Counted from the first letter of the stretch, positions 27,018-36,680 are shown. The stretch is DNA of 64,000 nucleotides from Verrucomicrobia subdivision 3 bacterium UBA693 (GCA_002298785.1 DBMR01000018.1:62001-126000); one strand, 5' to 3'. Numbers and translations are program-made. Notes: generated by a model from the letters alone, not told the origin.

Positions 27018-27965
27018 TCAAACCGATCTCTTTTTCAAAGTGAGATCCACGAACACAGCCACAATGATCACCATACCGATGATCGTCTGCTGTATGTAGG
27101 AGGACACGTCCAATAGGTTCAGGCCGTTGCGCAAGACCCCCATGATCAAGGCGCCGACAAGTGTGCCGCGCATGTTTCCTTCGCCTCCCATCAGGCTGGT
27201 CCCACCAATCACGGCGGCCGCAATGGCATCCAGTTCGTACATCATGCCGGCAATGGGCTGCGCGGAGTTGAGCCGGGCGCTGAGCACCACGGCGGCAAGC
27301 CCGCTCAACCAGCCCGCAATTACGTAAACGGCGGTCTTGTAAAGACGGACATTCACCCCGGACAAACGCGCGGCCTGTTCGTTGCCACCGATGGCGTACG
27401 TATATCGTCCCAGCTTGGTCCAACCCAAAGAAAAACCGGCGACGCCAAACACCCCCAGCATCAACAGCACCGGCATGGGCACACGCAACAGTTCGCCTGT
27501 GGCCAGGAATCGGAACGGTTCGGAAAACCCCGAAATGGGCCGCCCCTGAGTGTATACCAGGGCCAGTCCGCGAGTAACACTCATCATGCCCAAGGTAGCG
27601 ATGAAAGGCGGAAGCCGGGCGAAAGAAATCAACACTCCGTTCACCAATCCGCACAATGCGCCGACGGCCAGCCCCGCCGCCAGGCTCACGGATAGAGAGT
27701 GTCCACCGGTGAGCAAACTGCCGAGCACCACCCCGGACAACGCGACCACGGATCCGACTGAGAGATCGATCCCGCCGCTGATGATCACCAGGGTCATGCC
27801 GGCGGCGATGATCGCGTTGATCGCGGTCTGCTGGACCACGTTCATCAGGTTAGAGACGGAAAGGAAATGGGGCGTCAGGAAAGCCAGTGTGGCACACAGC
27901 AACAGCAACCCGGCGGCGGTTCCAAATTCCCGGCCGTAGTCGAAACGCAGGGAGCTTCGCGTCAT
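27018..27965 (-). CDS. ABC importer permease, ribose/inositol type
   Basis: 315 residues, RbsC-like permease with about nine hydrophobic segments. AGMTLVIISGGIDLSVGSVVALSGV is the family signature spread over residues 60-85, and GGTSLMGGEGNMRGTLVGA near 240 is the ABC-coupling region. The start ATG at 27965 (MTRSSLRFDYG) has a GAGAA about six bases upstream; a TTG at 27977 would overlap the rbsA-like stop. It is placed eight bases after the ATPase gene. It forms the membrane channel for the substrate delivered by the binding lipoprotein, probably myo-inositol. Confidence 0.87.
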   Translation of the reverse strand: MTRSSLRFDYGREFGTAAGLLLLCATLAFLTPHFLSVSNLMNVVQQTAINAIIAAGMTLVIISGGIDLSVGSVVALSGVVLGSLLTGGHSLSVSLAAGLAVGALCGLVNGVLISFARLPPFIATLGMMSVTRGLALVYTQGRPISGFSEPFRFLATGELLRVPMPVLLMLGVFGVAGFSLGWTKLGRYTYAIGGNEQAARLSGVNVRLYKTAVYVIAGWLSGLAAVVLSARLNSAQPIAGMMYELDAIAAAVIGGTSLMGGEGNMRGTLVGALIMGVLRNGLNLLDVSSYIQQTIIGMVIIVAVFVDLTLKKRSV

Positions 27966-27973
27966 AGGTATTC

Positions 27974-29470
27974 TCAATTAAGACCGAGAGCGGCCTGCAG
28001 CAGTTTCTCGGGCGAGGCTTCCGTCACGTTGAACTCTCCGGAAATGGCGCCATGGTGCAGCGTGAGGATCCGGTCGCTCATCCCCAGGATTTCCGGCATT
28101 TCGGAGGAGATCATCAGGACCGCCGCGCCGCGTGCAGTCAAGGCGTTGATTAATTCGTAGATCTCGGCTTTGGCCCCCACGTCGATGCCTCGAGTTGGCT
28201 CGTCAAAAATGAAGAGTTCAGCCTGGGAACATAACCACTTACTCAGGACGACTTTTTGCTGGTTGCCACCGCTGAGCAGCATTACGGCCTGTCCCGGGCC
28301 CCGGGTCTTAATCCCCAGCTGACGTACATAATCCACTACGGCGGCCTTTTCCCGCGTGCCCCGCACCACCCCCCACCGGCAAAAACGGTCCAGGCTGGGG
28401 AGGCAGACATTTTCCCGGACGGAAAGCTTCAACACGAGCCCGTCGGTGCGCCGGTCTTCCGCCAGAAACCCGATTCCGAGCGCAATGGCCTGTCGCGGAG
28501 AATTTACGTGGCAACGCCGACCCTTGAAGTAGATCTCCCCGACGTCCACACGCTCTGCCCCAAAGATCGCCCGGGCCAGGCGGCTCCGGCCGGAGCCCAG
28601 CAAACCGGCCAGGCCCAACACCTCCCCGCGCCGCAGTTGAAACCGGATGTCATGCAAGAACCCCTTTTGGCTCAACCCTTCAACCCGAAGCAATTCCTCG
28701 CCGAGCACAGCTCGACGCTTGGGAAACTGCTCGGCCAGTTCACGATTCACCATCATGCGGATCAGCTCGTCCTGGCTGATGTCCCGCAGCTCGCGGGTGG
28801 CCACCGCGCAGCCGTCCCGCAGTACCGTGACGCGGTCACCGATCTCGCGCAATTCCTCCATGCGATGTGAAATGTAGATGATCGCCGCCCCCGCGGCTTT
28901 CAACCGCCGGATGACGGTGAACAGTTCATGAATCTCCGGCGGGGTCAGGGCCGAGGTGGGTTCATCCATGATGAGAATGCGAGCATTGAGAGAAAGCGCC
29001 CGCGCCACTTCCACCAGTTGTTGCTGGGCGATGCCCAGGTCCCTCACGCGGCGGTCCACCCCAATCTGCACTCCCAGCTCCGCCAGCAACTTCTCCGCCG
29101 CTTTTCGTAGCGCACCCCCATTGATCACCCCAAATCCCGCCGTAGTCTCGCGTCCGAGAAACATGTTCTCCGCAACGCTCAGATTTGGAGCCAGGCTCAA
29201 TTCCTGGTAGATCATCCCGATCCCCAACTCGCGAGCGTGCCTGGGACCTTTGATTTCGATGGGCGCCCCGCCCAACCAGATTTCCCCTTCCGATTTGGGG
29301 CAAGCGCCGCTAATGATTTTGGCGAGGGTCGACTTCCCGGCGCCGTTCTCCCCCAGCAACACGTGCACCTCACCCCGCCGCAGCTCGAAGTGAACCCCAT
29401 CCAATACCCGCGCGCCTGGGAAGGATTTTCCCAACGCTTTCAATTCGAGTATGGGAGGGCTGGCGTCCAA
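27974..29470 (-). CDS. ABC importer ATPase with two nucleotide-binding domains, ribose/inositol type
   Basis: 498 residues, RbsA/MglA/IatA family with tandem ATPase domains. Domain one has Walker A GENGAGKST and Walker B RILIMDEPTSAL. Domain two has a degenerate Walker A (GLLGSGRSRL) with the usual partner motifs LSGGNQQKV and LFIFDEPTRGIDVG. Such a weakened second site is normal in this family. It drives import by the permease. The start is a TTG at 29470; an in-frame stop lies just upstream, so no earlier start is possible. It is the first gene of the inositol operon. Confidence 0.88.
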   Translation of the reverse strand: MDASPPILELKALGKSFPGARVLDGVHFELRRGEVHVLLGENGAGKSTLAKIISGACPKSEGEIWLGGAPIEIKGPRHARELGIGMIYQELSLAPNLSVAENMFLGRETTAGFGVINGGALRKAAEKLLAELGVQIGVDRRVRDLGIAQQQLVEVARALSLNARILIMDEPTSALTPPEIHELFTVIRRLKAAGAAIIYISHRMEELREIGDRVTVLRDGCAVATRELRDISQDELIRMMVNRELAEQFPKRRAVLGEELLRVEGLSQKGFLHDIRFQLRRGEVLGLAGLLGSGRSRLARAIFGAERVDVGEIYFKGRRCHVNSPRQAIALGIGFLAEDRRTDGLVLKLSVRENVCLPSLDRFCRWGVVRGTREKAAVVDYVRQLGIKTRGPGQAVMLLSGGNQQKVVLSKWLCSQAELFIFDEPTRGIDVGAKAEIYELINALTARGAAVLMISSEMPEILGMSDRILTLHHGAISGEFNVTEASPEKLLQAALGLN

Positions 29471-29699
29471 AGCAGGTTAGCCTGCGGCGCAGCAATCGCT
29501 GCCGCCCGAATTAAGTGTGGTCATGCGATTCATTATTACTCCATCGATCGCTTTGCGCCACTGAAAACCTCGCGAAACCGAATACCGAGCATCTCAAACC
29601 ACTTGCGGTGCGGGCATCGGCGGGAACCCGGCTCAAATTTCCGGCGACATCGTCTAATATGTACGTGATATTCCCACCGCCTCTGCTACTCTTCGAGGT
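29471..29699. promoter_or_regulatory. divergent control region of inositol operon and GH116 gene
   Basis: 229 bases separate the first gene of the inositol operon from the GH116 gene. Reading leftwards, a TAATAAT that could serve as a -10 element lies near 29531. A short inverted repeat GCAGG-TTAG-CCTGC (29472-29485) overlaps the expected leader of the operon and might be an operator or attenuator stem. A 15-codon frame (MTTLNSGGSDCCAAG) precedes the TTG start and ends just before it. No regulator gene is near, so how the operon senses inositol is unknown. Confidence 0.4.
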
Positions 29700-32600
29700 A
29701 TGCCAAACAAACCCGAATCTTCCGCGTGCCAATCGCCCTCCTGTGGTTGCCAATCCTCCCTCTCCCGCCGCGATTTTCTCCGTTGGACCGGCCTGGCGGC
29801 CGCAGGTGCTTCGGCGGTAAGCTGGCCGGCCATTGCCGGCCCGTTTAACACCAACGATTTTGAGAAGATCATTCCCGCCAACAAAAAGCTCGATCCCACC
29901 TGGGTGAAATCTCTGTTCGAGCGCGGCGAACCCACTGTTTATCGCGGCCCCGAGCTGACCTGGATCGGCATGCCCATCGGCGGCATCTGCGCCGGGCAGC
30001 TTTACCTGGGCGGCGACGGTCGGCTCTGGCATTGGGACATTTTTAACCTCTCGCAACCGGCGAATTTCAGCGACACAGGCGGACCGAATTACGCCAAGCC
30101 ACCCAAGCCGGAATCGCCGATTTCGCAAGGTTTCGCCGTGAAGATTACGTCCGGCGGCCAGACTCAGCTTCGCACACTGGATCGCCGGGGAATTGACGCC
30201 AAGCACATCAGTTTCGTTGGCCAGTATCCGGTGGCCTTTGTCGATTATCGCGATCCAGCTCTGCCGGTAACCGTTTCCCTCGAGGCGTTTACCCCCTTCA
30301 TTCCGTTGAATGTTAAGGATTCCTCCCTGCCCGCAACCGTGATGCGGTTCACGGTCAAAAACACTAGCACCGCGCCGGTCGAAGTTGAGTTGGCGGGCTG
30401 GCTCCAGAATGCCGTCTGCCTCGGTAGCGGCCGCGCCGGCCTGGGACAACGTCGAAACCACGCCCTTCGTGAACCTGGACTGACGCTGCTCCATTGCACC
30501 GCTGAAAAGAATCCCCCTCAAAACCAGGCTCAGCCCCGGCCGGAAATCGTTTATGAAACATTTGAAAACGGCTACGGCTCGTGGAAAGTGCAAGGCGATG
30601 CTTTCGGCACCGAACCGGCCTCCGGCACGTTGCCCGACCAGCAAAAGGTCACCGGTTTCCTGGGTCAGCGACTGGTCAATACGTTCCTCAAGGGCGATCA
30701 ATCCCAGGGCCGCCTGACTTCTCCCAGCTTCAAGCTCGAACGCCGCTTTATCGCGTTCCTGATCGGTGGCGGCGCCCACCCCGGCCGCACCTGCATGAAT
30801 CTGCTGATCGACGGCGCGATCGTCCGCACGGCCACCGGGCGTAATCACGAAACTCTCGACTGGCAGGAGTGGGAGGTATCCGAATTCGAGGGACGCACAG
30901 CCCAGCTCGAAATCGTCGATCAATCCACTGAAGGCTGGGGCCACATTAACGTGGACCAGATTGTCTTCACGGACGAACCACCGACCGCGCGCACGCCGCT
31001 GGAAGCGCGCGACGATTTCGGCTCGATGGGCCTGGCGCTGCTGGGTGATGGCGCGAGCGCTTTTGTCCGAACTTCCCTTACAGCGGAGGGCCCGGAAGCC
31101 GTGTTTGCTTCGGCGAAGGCGGACGAGGCGGATCACCTCGAACCGTTTGGCCAAAAGCTGTTGGGCGCGGTCGGTCGCAAGCTCAAGCTGGCCCCGGGAG
31201 CTCAGGGTGAAGCGACCTTCCTGGTCGTATGGTATTTCCCCGGCCTCATGCGCGCGGCCCTGGGGCCGCTGGAAGATATTTCCAAACTGAAACGCGCCTA
31301 CGGACAACGATTCCAGTCTGCCGCGGACGTGGCGCGTTATACCGGCGGCCAGTTCGACCGACTCGCCAGAGCGACCCGGCTTTGGAACCGGACCTGGTAC
31401 GACTCGACCTTGCCGTATTGGTTTCTCGACCGCACTTTCGCGCCCATTTGCACCCTGGCGACCAGCACGTGCTACCAGTTCGACAATGGCCGGTTCTACG
31501 CCTTTGAAGGCGTCTATTGCTGCCAGGGCACCTGTCAGCATGTCTGGAATTACGCACAATCGGTGGCGCGCATCTTCCCGGAATTGGAGCGCGACCTGCG
31601 TCAGCGCACGGATTTCGGCACGTCGTGGCACGAGGATGGCGCGACCGATTACCGCGGCGAATGCGCCCGGCACGTGGCGCACGACGGTCAGTGCGGTGTT
31701 ATTCTCCGGGCATGGCGCGAACATCAAATGGCTCCAGACGACCGCTATCTCCGGGCCACCTGGCCGCATATTCGTAAATCCATTGAATACCTGATCAAAC
31801 TGGACGGCGACGAGAATGGCCTGCTTGAAGGCGAGCAATACAATACGCTGGACGCGGCGTGGTTCGGGCCCATGGCGTGGATCAGTTCCTTCTACATTGC
31901 AGCGTTGCGGGCCGGCGAGGCAATGGCCCAGGTGGTGGGGGACCAGGCCTTCGCGGACCGCTGCCGGCGCATCGCTGAGCGCGGCTCGAACGAACTGGTC
32001 CAGCGCCTTTATAACGGCGAATATTTCATCCACCAACCCGATCCCAAACACCCGAAAGCCACGAACACCAACGATGGCTGTCATATTGACCAATTGATGG
32101 GCCAGGCCTGGGCGTTGCAGGTGGGCCTGCCACGCGTCGTCGGCGCCAGGGAGACCCGCTCCGCCCTGGAAGCGATCTGGAAATACAACTTCACCCCGGA
32201 TGTCGGGCCATTCCGCAAAGAGTCTTACATCAAAGGCGGACGCTGGTATGCGATGGCGGGTGAGGGCGGTGTGATTATGACCACGTTCCCTCGGGGCGGT
32301 GTTGAGCAAGCATCGGGACAAGGGGGCTTCGGCTATTATTTCAACGAAGTCTGGACCGGGCAGGAGCATCAACTGGCGGCGCACATGTTGTGGGAAGGAA
32401 TGCCGGAACAGGCCCTGGTCATCACCCGCGTGGTGCATGATCGCCACCACGCCGCCCGGCGTAATCCTTACAATGAAGTGGAGTGCTCCGACCATTACAC
32501 GCGGGCCATGTCGAGCCACGGGACCTTCATCGCCGCCTGCGGCTATGAACACAATGGTCCGGCCGGGCACCTCGGTTTCGCCCCCCGCCTCACGCCGGAA

Positions 32601-32885
32601 CGTTTCCGGGGACCGTTCACTACCGCGGAGGGATGGGGCACCTTCGAGCAGGTTCGCGCCGGCTCACGGCAGACCGAGTCCCTCGCCCTGCATTACGGCC
32701 GGATGCGGCTCAAAACCCTTTCCTTCATGGTGCCGGAAAGCAAGTCGCCCCGCAGCGCCGAGGTGCGCTTGAATGGCCAGGCAGTGAAAGCCTCACTGCA
32801 AATCACCGGGACCCGCGCCCTGGTGACCCTGGAGCAGGAATTGACCGTCAATGAGACCGGCAAACTCGAACTCATTCTGGCTTGA
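29700..32885 (+). CDS. Tat-exported GH116 glycosidase (GBA2/beta-glucosidase-like) with inserted sugar-binding-like module
   Basis: 1061 residues. The twin-arginine signal SRRDFLRWTG at 22-31 and following hydrophobic stretch indicate Tat export. The GH116 N-terminal beta domain begins GMPIGGICAGQLYLGGDG (about 95-112). Residues about 280-425 are an insertion opening YETFENGYGSWKVQGDAF and closing GWGHINVDQIVF, of the type found next to GH32 fructosidases and probably carbohydrate-binding. The alpha-barrel catalytic part follows, with FEGVYCCQGTCQHVWNYAQ near 605 and the family CHIDQLMGQ motif near 794. GH116 enzymes are retaining beta-glucosidases, xylosidases or glucosylceramidases. GAGGT precedes the ATG. 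It overlaps the reading region of the next gene closely. Substrate unknown. Confidence 0.85.
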   Translation: MPNKPESSACQSPSCGCQSSLSRRDFLRWTGLAAAGASAVSWPAIAGPFNTNDFEKIIPANKKLDPTWVKSLFERGEPTVYRGPELTWIGMPIGGICAGQLYLGGDGRLWHWDIFNLSQPANFSDTGGPNYAKPPKPESPISQGFAVKITSGGQTQLRTLDRRGIDAKHISFVGQYPVAFVDYRDPALPVTVSLEAFTPFIPLNVKDSSLPATVMRFTVKNTSTAPVEVELAGWLQNAVCLGSGRAGLGQRRNHALREPGLTLLHCTAEKNPPQNQAQPRPEIVYETFENGYGSWKVQGDAFGTEPASGTLPDQQKVTGFLGQRLVNTFLKGDQSQGRLTSPSFKLERRFIAFLIGGGAHPGRTCMNLLIDGAIVRTATGRNHETLDWQEWEVSEFEGRTAQLEIVDQSTEGWGHINVDQIVFTDEPPTARTPLEARDDFGSMGLALLGDGASAFVRTSLTAEGPEAVFASAKADEADHLEPFGQKLLGAVGRKLKLAPGAQGEATFLVVWYFPGLMRAALGPLEDISKLKRAYGQRFQSAADVARYTGGQFDRLARATRLWNRTWYDSTLPYWFLDRTFAPICTLATSTCYQFDNGRFYAFEGVYCCQGTCQHVWNYAQSVARIFPELERDLRQRTDFGTSWHEDGATDYRGECARHVAHDGQCGVILRAWREHQMAPDDRYLRATWPHIRKSIEYLIKLDGDENGLLEGEQYNTLDAAWFGPMAWISSFYIAALRAGEAMAQVVGDQAFADRCRRIAERGSNELVQRLYNGEYFIHQPDPKHPKATNTNDGCHIDQLMGQAWALQVGLPRVVGARETRSALEAIWKYNFTPDVGPFRKESYIKGGRWYAMAGEGGVIMTTFPRGGVEQASGQGGFGYYFNEVWTGQEHQLAAHMLWEGMPEQALVITRVVHDRHHAARRNPYNEVECSDHYTRAMSSHGTFIAACGYEHNGPAGHLGFAPRLTPERFRGPFTTAEGWGTFEQVRAGSRQTESLALHYGRMRLKTLSFMVPESKSPRSAEVRLNGQAVKASLQITGTRALVTLEQELTVNETGKLELILA

Positions 32886-32916
32886 TATGCAAACCACCGC
32901 GCCCGCAGGAAACTCT

Positions 32917-35883
32917 ATGATCTCGGAATCCATTGGTTCAAAAGTCCAATCGGCAATGGACGCCACCCAGCACCCCCGCGCCGGTGAAAGGGCACCGGGC
33001 AATTCCCGTTCAAACCACCCCTTCCACCGCCGCCTATGGAAAGCGCTGAGCCTCGCGGCGGCGCTCTCGGCCATAACCACCGTCCCTGACACCGGCGCCG
33101 CGGAGCCGCTGAGTTATGTCGATGTCCTGCATCAACTCACCGACCTCGACCGGCTGACGGCCCTGCAAACCGGATGCCGGGGCGGCTTGTTCTCGAGCTG
33201 GGACCGCAACTCGCGGACAACGTGGGGCGCCAACGGCGACGCGGGCCAGTACCTCCGCGTCGAACCGAACGGCGAAGCCGTGATGATGGACCTGGACGGG
33301 CCCGGGGTGGTTTATCGTATCTGGTCCGCCAATCCGATGGGCAAGTTGCGGGTCTACCTCGATTTTGCTGAAACGCCAAGTTACGAGTGGAACTTCCCGG
33401 ACTTGTTCGATGGCAATCTCGCTCCGTTCATCAAGCCTTTGGTTTATCGCCGCGACCGGCCGCAGTCGGCGTCCGATTGCTACCTGCCCATCCCCTTCGC
33501 CAGGCACATCAAAATCACCGCCGACAAACCGCACGGCGAATACTACCACTTCAATTATGTGGTTTATCCCAAAGACAAACCGGTCACGAGTTTCCGGCTG
33601 CCGCTGTCGGCGGACGAGCAAACCGCGTTGAACGAAGCAGCCGAAGCTTGGATGCATCCCGGGCGCGATCCCAAGCCGGAGTGGCCGGGACAGTCCACCA
33701 TTCGCCAGACGATCACCATCGGTCCCGGCAAGTCCGCGGACCTCTGCTCGCTTCGGAAAACGGGCGTCATCCGCGCCATCCGCATGCGCGTGCAATCCGA
33801 ACAGCGCTACGCCTGGCGCAAGCTGGTGTTGAGCGGCACCTGGGATGACGCGAAGTGGCCGCAAATCCTGACGCCGCTCGGGCCGTTCTTCGGTTTCGAT
33901 TGGGAACCGGCGGAATACGGCTCCGTCCCGGCTGGATGCCACCAAGGCCAGGCGTATCAGTATTACCCAATGCCATTCAAGCGGTCGGCGAAGCTTTCGC
34001 TGCATAATTTCCTGGAAAAACCAGCCACCGTGGATTTCGAGATCGAGTGGGCGCCCAAACCGGCGCTGCCCGCGGATGCGGTTTACTTTTATGCGCGCTG
34101 GCGCCATGCCCCCGACCTGGTGCGGTTTGATTACGCCTTCCTCGAAACCTCGGGGCGCGGACATTTCGTCGGGGTCTCGATGCCCATTGATCATCCCCTG
34201 GACGGTTGGTGGGGCGAAGGTGATGAAATGGTGTGGGTGGATGACGATGACTTCCCGCCGTATATCGGCACCGGGTCGGAGGATTACTTCGGCGATGCCT
34301 GGGGTATTCGTTACCTGTCCGGTCCGAGCTACGGCGCTTCCGCGCAAAACGGTCATCGGACCTGCAACTACCGCTGGCATTTCACCGATCTCATTCCTTT
34401 CGCAAAGCGCATGCGCATGACCATCGAAAATTACGGCCCGAACGGTCAGGGCCCGCGAGGTCAATACGATTACAGCTCCACCGCGTTCTGGTACCAGGCG
34501 GAGTTGACCCCGCCGTTTGAAGCCTTGCGCGGCGTGAAATTTACCGGCGGCAGCGATCCCGCCGCCAGCCCCACCCGGATGGAATACACTCCCAACGTGT
34601 TTCCAGAAATCACCGCCCAAACAGTGCGCACCTACGGCCTGGGGCTTACGTTCGCCCAGCAAGCCGAGGTGCTGCTGGCCGACGTCGTAAAGGCGGGCAA
34701 GGCGAAAATCGTCACTGACGCCCTTCGCCCTTATGAGTTTGATCGCGAACAAGCGGTGGACTTCGGTCAGGTAACCGCGGGCCGCGTGCTCTGCACATTC
34801 AATGTCAAGGTTGACTCGGACGGAGTTTACTACCCGCGCCTGCACACGGCCCCGGAGAACGGGCTGGCGGAGTTATCGATCGAGACCGCCGGCAACGTGC
34901 TCCCCATCACCGCCCGGCCCACGCCCCACGAGTTGCAGCTCCAGGGGCTCGTACTGACCAAGGGCGAACATGCAATGCGCCTGGTGGCCACCACCGCCGG
35001 TCAGGGCATTTTCGATTGCCTGCAACTCCAGCCCGCACCCCGCACCCCCGAAGCGATCGAGGCGGAGGAACTCACTCTCCTGCGCGCCACCGGCGGCGCG
35101 GCGGCCCCGCACCCCAGCGTCCCGAGCGAAGGCGTCAGCGCCGGTCGGGTGCTCGAGTTCCGAGCGGAACGGCCCGGCCAGGGATTCGTCTTCAGCCTGG
35201 GCCAGCGCCCCACCCTCCCCTATGTGCTGGGCGTCCGCCCCATCCTTTCACCCAACGCCGGGATCATCCAGGCCTTCGCCACCGATAAACCCATCGGTCC
35301 CACCTTCGATCTTTATGCCGCCAGCCGGCAACCCGGTCCGTCCATTCTCCCCCTGGGCCCCGTCCCGTCTGACACTCGGGAAATCGAAATCCGCGTGGTC
35401 GGTCGCAACCCGCAATCGCAAGGATGGGAGGCCGCGATTGATTACTTAAGGTGGGAACCCAGCCTGCTTGGTCCGGAGACCGCCGAGGGCGTCTGGGCCC
35501 AGGTCGTCGGCAAGCATGATTGCGATTATCGCGGACAGGATCTCGGTCCCAGTTACTCGGGAGGCCACCAGTTCTGGGTGATGCCCTGCAATCTCAACTC
35601 GTGGATCGATGTCGCACTTGAAATCCCGCGCCCGGGCAACTACGCCTTCGTGGTGAAATACACGAAATCCTGGGACTACGCCCGCATCCAGGCCTCCCTG
35701 GACGGCCAACCCCTCGGCCCGGAGGTGGATACCTACGCCCCGACCGTCGTGCCCGGCGACCCGATCACTCTGGGCCAGCAGGGGCTGTCCGCCGGACGTC
35801 ACGTGCTGCGGTTCAAAGCCGTGGGTCACAACCCCGAGTCCAAGGGCTATCTCATGGGCATCGATCACGTGAATGTGAAATGA
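32917..35883 (+). CDS. secreted GH172 (DUF2961) protein with C-terminal beta domains
   Basis: 988 residues from the ATG at 32917, which has AGGA seven bases upstream; earlier in-frame ATGs at 32851 (inside GH116) and 32887 lack a site. A signal peptide follows a long n-region (RRLWKALSLAAALSA). The GH172 domain spans about 60-560: GPGVVYRIWSANPMG, YLPIPFARHIKI and the signature YIGTGSEDYFGDAWG near 452. The C-terminal 400 residues are beta-rich, repeated modules (LQLQGLVLTKGEHAMRL; GRHVLRFKAVGHN) that look like accessory or carbohydrate-binding domains. It is 31 bases after GH116 and presumably in the same operon. It is a second GH172 protein in the window, distinct in architecture from the one at 10636-14874. 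Confidence 0.8.
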   Translation: MISESIGSKVQSAMDATQHPRAGERAPGNSRSNHPFHRRLWKALSLAAALSAITTVPDTGAAEPLSYVDVLHQLTDLDRLTALQTGCRGGLFSSWDRNSRTTWGANGDAGQYLRVEPNGEAVMMDLDGPGVVYRIWSANPMGKLRVYLDFAETPSYEWNFPDLFDGNLAPFIKPLVYRRDRPQSASDCYLPIPFARHIKITADKPHGEYYHFNYVVYPKDKPVTSFRLPLSADEQTALNEAAEAWMHPGRDPKPEWPGQSTIRQTITIGPGKSADLCSLRKTGVIRAIRMRVQSEQRYAWRKLVLSGTWDDAKWPQILTPLGPFFGFDWEPAEYGSVPAGCHQGQAYQYYPMPFKRSAKLSLHNFLEKPATVDFEIEWAPKPALPADAVYFYARWRHAPDLVRFDYAFLETSGRGHFVGVSMPIDHPLDGWWGEGDEMVWVDDDDFPPYIGTGSEDYFGDAWGIRYLSGPSYGASAQNGHRTCNYRWHFTDLIPFAKRMRMTIENYGPNGQGPRGQYDYSSTAFWYQAELTPPFEALRGVKFTGGSDPAASPTRMEYTPNVFPEITAQTVRTYGLGLTFAQQAEVLLADVVKAGKAKIVTDALRPYEFDREQAVDFGQVTAGRVLCTFNVKVDSDGVYYPRLHTAPENGLAELSIETAGNVLPITARPTPHELQLQGLVLTKGEHAMRLVATTAGQGIFDCLQLQPAPRTPEAIEAEELTLLRATGGAAAPHPSVPSEGVSAGRVLEFRAERPGQGFVFSLGQRPTLPYVLGVRPILSPNAGIIQAFATDKPIGPTFDLYAASRQPGPSILPLGPVPSDTREIEIRVVGRNPQSQGWEAAIDYLRWEPSLLGPETAEGVWAQVVGKHDCDYRGQDLGPSYSGGHQFWVMPCNLNSWIDVALEIPRPGNYAFVVKYTKSWDYARIQASLDGQPLGPEVDTYAPTVVPGDPITLGQQGLSAGRHVLRFKAVGHNPESKGYLMGIDHVNVK

Positions 35884-35943
35884 CATTGCACAGGCCCTTG
35901 GATACGCGAACCTGCTGACGAACTAAACGAACCGGATCCTCAA

Positions 35944-35969
35944 GCCCCGCTGAAGGGGGCGCGCGCGCC
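35944..35969. terminator. weak hairpin plus GC palindrome after GH172
   Basis: GCCCC (35944-35948) can pair with GGGGC (35956-35960) across a seven-base loop, and a 12-base perfect palindrome GGCGCGCGCGCC lies at 35958-35969. No T-run follows. It may end the GH116-GH172 transcript, but the call is weak. Confidence 0.3.
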
Positions 35970-36022
35970 AGAATCGAGAGCCCTCTCTTGAAAACCACGA
36001 ACAGGTATAACTTCATGCCCTC

Positions 36023-36601
36023 ATGAAACCCAACACCCCCGCTCACGAGCCCAAGATAGACCTCGCTCCTTCCCTTCGTGCGCTCGTCACATCCGAGAAA
36101 CTGGATGGGGCAAAACTCAGTATCATGCTGCTAGCCAGCGACGCAGGCAGGATTCATGTGAACGACCGGCACGCGATCCCCATCTACGACGGCTCCCGTC
36201 AGGCCGTTTGGCAACTGGCTACCTTCACGGAACTCTTTCGCGGCAACCAGGCACCACCCGCAGACCTCAAATTCTATCCACCGGAATACGCGCTGCATTT
36301 CTACTTCATCGAGAACCATCTGCTTACGGTTTGCAGATGCCTCAAGATCGCCCCGAGCGACCAGGAACTGGGTGACATCTATGCCACTCTGCGCCGTCGC
36401 CCCGATGCCAAGAGCCTTGGCTCGCTCCATGACTTCCTCTGGCAGGTGACCGCCCTCTGGCTCGGCAGCAGCTTGATCAGCGAGGCCGAATTTGACGCGG
36501 TCTTCAGCCAACTGCACAATTCCACCCGCAAATTCGCCATCCGCCCCATTTCGCGGAATTACACTGATTACCTGAAGACCAGTTTGGGGAAAATTGGCTA
36601 G
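36023..36601 (+). CDS. hypothetical protein
   Basis: 192 residues, soluble, no signal peptide. I recognise no family. It has an even mix of helix and strand-prone segments, and normal base composition for the window (DLAPSLRALVTSEKLDGAK, LHDFLWQVTALWLG). Start ATG at 36023 lacks a clear ribosome-binding site, as do many genes here. It stands alone, followed by the repeat-rich spacer. Its coding nature rests on length, codon usage and plausible composition. Confidence 0.55.
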   Translation: MKPNTPAHEPKIDLAPSLRALVTSEKLDGAKLSIMLLASDAGRIHVNDRHAIPIYDGSRQAVWQLATFTELFRGNQAPPADLKFYPPEYALHFYFIENHLLTVCRCLKIAPSDQELGDIYATLRRRPDAKSLGSLHDFLWQVTALWLGSSLISEAEFDAVFSQLHNSTRKFAIRPISRNYTDYLKTSLGKIG

Positions 36602-36626
36602 GCGGATTTCCGGGTCGTGAAGTTTC

Positions 36627-36646
36627 GGACGTGGTGGAACACGTCC
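36627..36646. repeat. perfect palindromic element (REP-like)
   Basis: GGACGTG (36627-36633) and CACGTCC (36640-36646) form a perfect seven-base inverted repeat around the six-base loop GTGGAA, just after the stop of the gene at 36023-36601. It could be a mobile or repetitive REP-type hairpin or a regulatory stem. No second copy was seen in this window. Confidence 0.5.
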
Positions 36647-36680
36647 CTACCTCCCATATACACCCGCACCCCCCTTTTAA

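Noticed and set aside
29511..32570. Open minus-strand frame of 1019 codons
   Set aside because: It lies wholly antisense to the GH116 gene and its translation lacks any domain pattern; long antisense frames are common in GC-rich DNA where stop codons are rare.
33034..34845. Open minus-strand frame of 603 codons
   Set aside because: It is antisense to the second GH172 gene, with no recognisable motifs and a rich Arg/Gly composition typical of shadow frames.
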